Assembly (NCBI RefSeq): GCF_000208925.1
Contig: NW_001915170.1
Coordinates: forward strand, 1-16,784
Reading direction: 5' to 3'
From: Entamoeba histolytica HM-1:IMSS
Taxonomy: Eukaryota; Evosea; Mastigamoebida; Endamoebidae
DNA length: 16,784 nt
Shown here: positions 14,250 through 16,784 of the stretch, one piece after another
How the letters are laid out: each line of letters begins with the position of its first letter
Numbering within the stretch: the first letter of the stretch is position 1
Notes under the pieces: generated by a model
The model's input: the letters and a program-made list of their open reading frames with translations, nothing else
Told to the model about the DNA's origin: nothing
Database searches by the model: none
Program-made: the position numbers and the translations under genes

Positions 14250-15815
14250 TTTCTTCTTCTGACATATTTCTGTTATTTATATTCTTCTTTATATCGTTTA
14301 ATTTCTTTTATTATATCTAATTCTTGTTTATTATCATTATGTCTTATTTTCTTCTATTTTCTTATTATTTATATTATTCTTCTATTATTCTTTTAATCAT
14401 ATTCTATTTCTTCTTTTTTATTTATTATTCATTCTTTTTATTTTTATTTCCATTTTCTATTTCTTTTCATTTATTATCTTTATTTCAAATGAAAAATCTA
14501 TACATTCTTATGTTGTTATGAATCAAAATATAATCTCCATTCTAATATTTACACAAATGAATTAGTATATACTAATTTCATTCTTTTAGATTGATTAAAA
14601 ATAAATAATTATAATAAATTATAATAAAAATAATGTGATTTTAAATATTAGAGAGAATAATAAGTTATAAACAGGAGAAACGTGAATAAATGATTAGATA
14701 TGAAATAGTCAAAGAATTAAAGAATTATATTTTCTACAAACAGAATATGGTATAAAACAAAATATAAATAAATGATAAATAACCAAATGAATGAAGAAAT
14801 AATAATATACAATATACAAATTAACACACTAATAATAAATTGTACCATACAAAATAATTATAAAAAAGAAATAAATAAAAATAAGAAAATAAATATTTCA
14901 TAAATTAAAATATATTAAAAAAGCAAAAAGAAACATGATAAATTTAATCAAATAAATAGATATTATAAAGAAGTAAATAAATAAACAAATAGAATAAATT
15001 TCATAATATTAAATAAATTGAATAAATAAAATAAATTATATATTTCAAAAGAAGAAAATCAAAAATAATTTATTCAATAAATAATAATAATAATAATAAT
15101 AGTAATCATAAATAAATATAATTTTATTAATTCTTTATAATTTTATAAATAATTTAATGAATTAATAATATTTAATATTTTATCTATGTAAATAATATAA
15201 TAATGTAACAATTTACAAATAAAATAAAAATATATTTAAATATTCTTTTCATTCATTATTTCATATTAACAAATAAAATAATTATGTTAATAAATATTAA
15301 TATTTAATTCTTTTTATAAAATAAATTCTATGTTTATTTTTTAAATAAATATTTTAATTTATAACTCTTCTTATTTATTTCTTATTTTTCATATAAATTA
15401 TTTATTCAATTATTCTATAGAAATATTAATATTATTTATAATATTTTATTCGATTCATATATTAGTTTATACTAAACATATTTAGTTTATTATTCATCTA
15501 TCAGAATTAATTATTAATTTAAAATTGTTTTATATAAATATTAATAATAAAATTAAAAATGAAATAAAACTTTTATTTATTATCAAGAAAATATATTAAT
15601 TATTATGTTTCAAAACAAACATCTTCTATATGATATTTAACTGCTATTACATCTATTATTTTAATATCAAATAGATTATTTCTTCTATTCTATATAGATT
15701 CTTATATTCATCAAAATGATTATAACATTATTTCATTGATTCTTTCATATTTTTGTTAACAATATCCGTCTCAATTATTTCATATGGTATTTTGATTCAA
15801 AACACTTCTATTAAT

Positions 15816-16784
15816 CTTCTTATTTCTTTATTAATTAATCTTCTTATTCTTATTACAAATACTAATTATCATTACTTTCATCATTCTATTCTCTTGAATT
15901 TTCATAATTTATATCTTACATGTTCATTTTATTCATAAATATTATATTTATATTGCAATTTCTTACATTTATCATATCTATGATACGTGATATTTGTTCA
16001 TTGAACATATCATATAAATGTCTAGTATTTTATTGAACTTCATTTATTCTTTATTCATATTTTCACTATGCTTCATTACTATTATCTCTTCTTTTCTACT
16101 CTTCTTATGTTATCTTTTTTCGTTTGTATGTTCCCTTTATTCTTTTCCTCAGTTGATTTATTATTTTATTTTGAAATAATTTGTATTTAATTCTTAATTC
16201 TCTCAAAATATATTCATCTATTAATTCATGTTTTCCATCTGATTTTTCTTTGTTACAATTACACTTTAATATTATATATTTGATAATTGTTGTTTTATCA
16301 TATAATTAACAAAATGATAATATTTTATTATATTTCATTGTACTTTCATTCTTCCTGAATCACCTTTACCTGTTCTTATCATTTTCTTTGTATATTTATT
16401 AATTTCATTATTTTATTTGTAATTTCTTTAATTGCCATATAACTATTAAAATTGTTTCTATTTTGCTTACTTTGATTCTTCTTTTTCTAATTCTTCAAAC
16501 TAATATTGTTTGAATATATTCTTTATATATTTAATACTCATATTTATTTGTTTTTTCATATTCTCTTTATTGTCTTTTTTATTTATTCTCTTTCTTCAAA
16601 CACTATCAAATATATTCATTAATCACTTTTCTTTCTTTTGATTTATTTCATCTCATTATTTAAATGTGAATTGCATTATTCTTCTATTATATTCTAATCA
16701 TTATTTATCTTTAAATATTATTATTCAATATTAATTCTTCTCTTTTTAACATATAATCTTACTATACATTTTCTTTCTTTTTCA
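15816..16784. other. AT-rich, gene-free sequence beyond the paired repeat
   Basis: No gene is visible in these 969 bases. Composition and texture (T-rich, with many TTCTT and ATTATT runs) continue those of the repeat arm without a break, so this is probably the outer part of the terminal repeat whose left copy lies before the window. Host flanking DNA cannot be excluded. A small inverted repeat, TGTTCA-T-TGAACA (15995-16007), lies in a run of further short ATCATAT/GATAT inverted segments at 15970-16015. Confidence 0.5.

Larger units (their letters stand above)
13820..15815. repeat. Right arm of long terminal inverted repeat
   Basis: This is the inverted copy of 1-1993. The inner boundary lies at the ATAAATTGTGTTATTCAAC segment (from 13820) opposite 1993. 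The mirror of window base 1 is base 15815, and homology cannot be followed further because the left partner is not in the window. The arm repeats the palindrome (14196-14249), the ACGT repeat block, the (ATT)n tract (as ATA repeats near 15082-15101) and the alternating AT tract. The block at about 14065-14080 differs from its left counterpart. Such differences argue that both arms were independently assembled rather than duplicated by software. Confidence 0.95.

Noticed and set aside
15753..15938. 61-codon frame across the mirrored repeat boundary
   Set aside because: It has a low-complexity Ile/Leu/Ser/Asn composition and starts in the repeat; the mirrored left arm ends too soon to confirm it.

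Overview
The window reads as a nearly complete genome of a large linear DNA virus, or virus-derived element, of a microbial eukaryote. Its replication and capsid genes are of the CRESS type (the circovirus/geminivirus class, with a Rep protein carrying an HUH endonuclease and an SF3 helicase). The architecture is not CRESS-like. An ~11.8 kb unique core (about 1994-13819) lies between inverted repeats of at least ~1.99 kb (1-1993 and 13820-15815). The left arm is cut by the window start, so the repeat may be longer: the right side continues for another 969 bases of the same extremely AT-rich sequence.

Layout. Each arm is very AT-rich and holds an exact 54-bp palindrome followed inward by ~40-bp repeated units containing ACGT motifs. 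One motif in the left arm, AACACGTAATCAA, recurs exactly in front of the Rep gene, suggesting one Rep-binding signal for both origin and promoter. The core begins with a herpesvirus-TK-like deoxynucleoside kinase and a small membrane protein (+). Three small unknown genes of 105 aa (-), 98 aa (+) and 163 aa (-) follow, then Rep (549 aa, +) with an unusual acidic C-terminal extension. A leftward block runs 576-aa capsid-like protein, 317-aa capsid protein, 824-aa Arg-rich coiled-coil protein, with about 30 bp between genes. Two rightward genes (208 and 354 aa) encode paralogous fibre-like proteins.

How the genes fit together. Rep would nick and unwind DNA, and the kinase would supply nucleotides. 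The 317- and 576-aa proteins share a capsid motif (YDQFK/FDQFK) and look like diverged jelly-roll paralogues. The 824-aa protein is probably an internal, DNA-associated or scaffolding component. The two fibre-like proteins share an N-terminal anchor and a C-terminal head. The longer one has four ~36-aa shaft repeats inserted, of the N-G-x-Y ... Y-x-G type common in fibres of gut phages. No DNA polymerase, protease or packaging ATPase is visible.

Host. The ATG starts without nearby Shine-Dalgarno sequences, the extreme AT content and the nucleus-type replication strategy point to a unicellular eukaryote. Short GAACT elements 20-51 nt before six start codons, and a TAATT at or just after 10 of 11 stop codons, resemble the GAAC promoter element and UA(A/U)UU polyadenylation motif described for Entamoeba, a genus already linked to CRESS viruses. 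Together with the gut-phage-like shaft repeats this suggests a gut protist host. That is inference from short motifs in AT-rich DNA. No species or established virus family is claimed.
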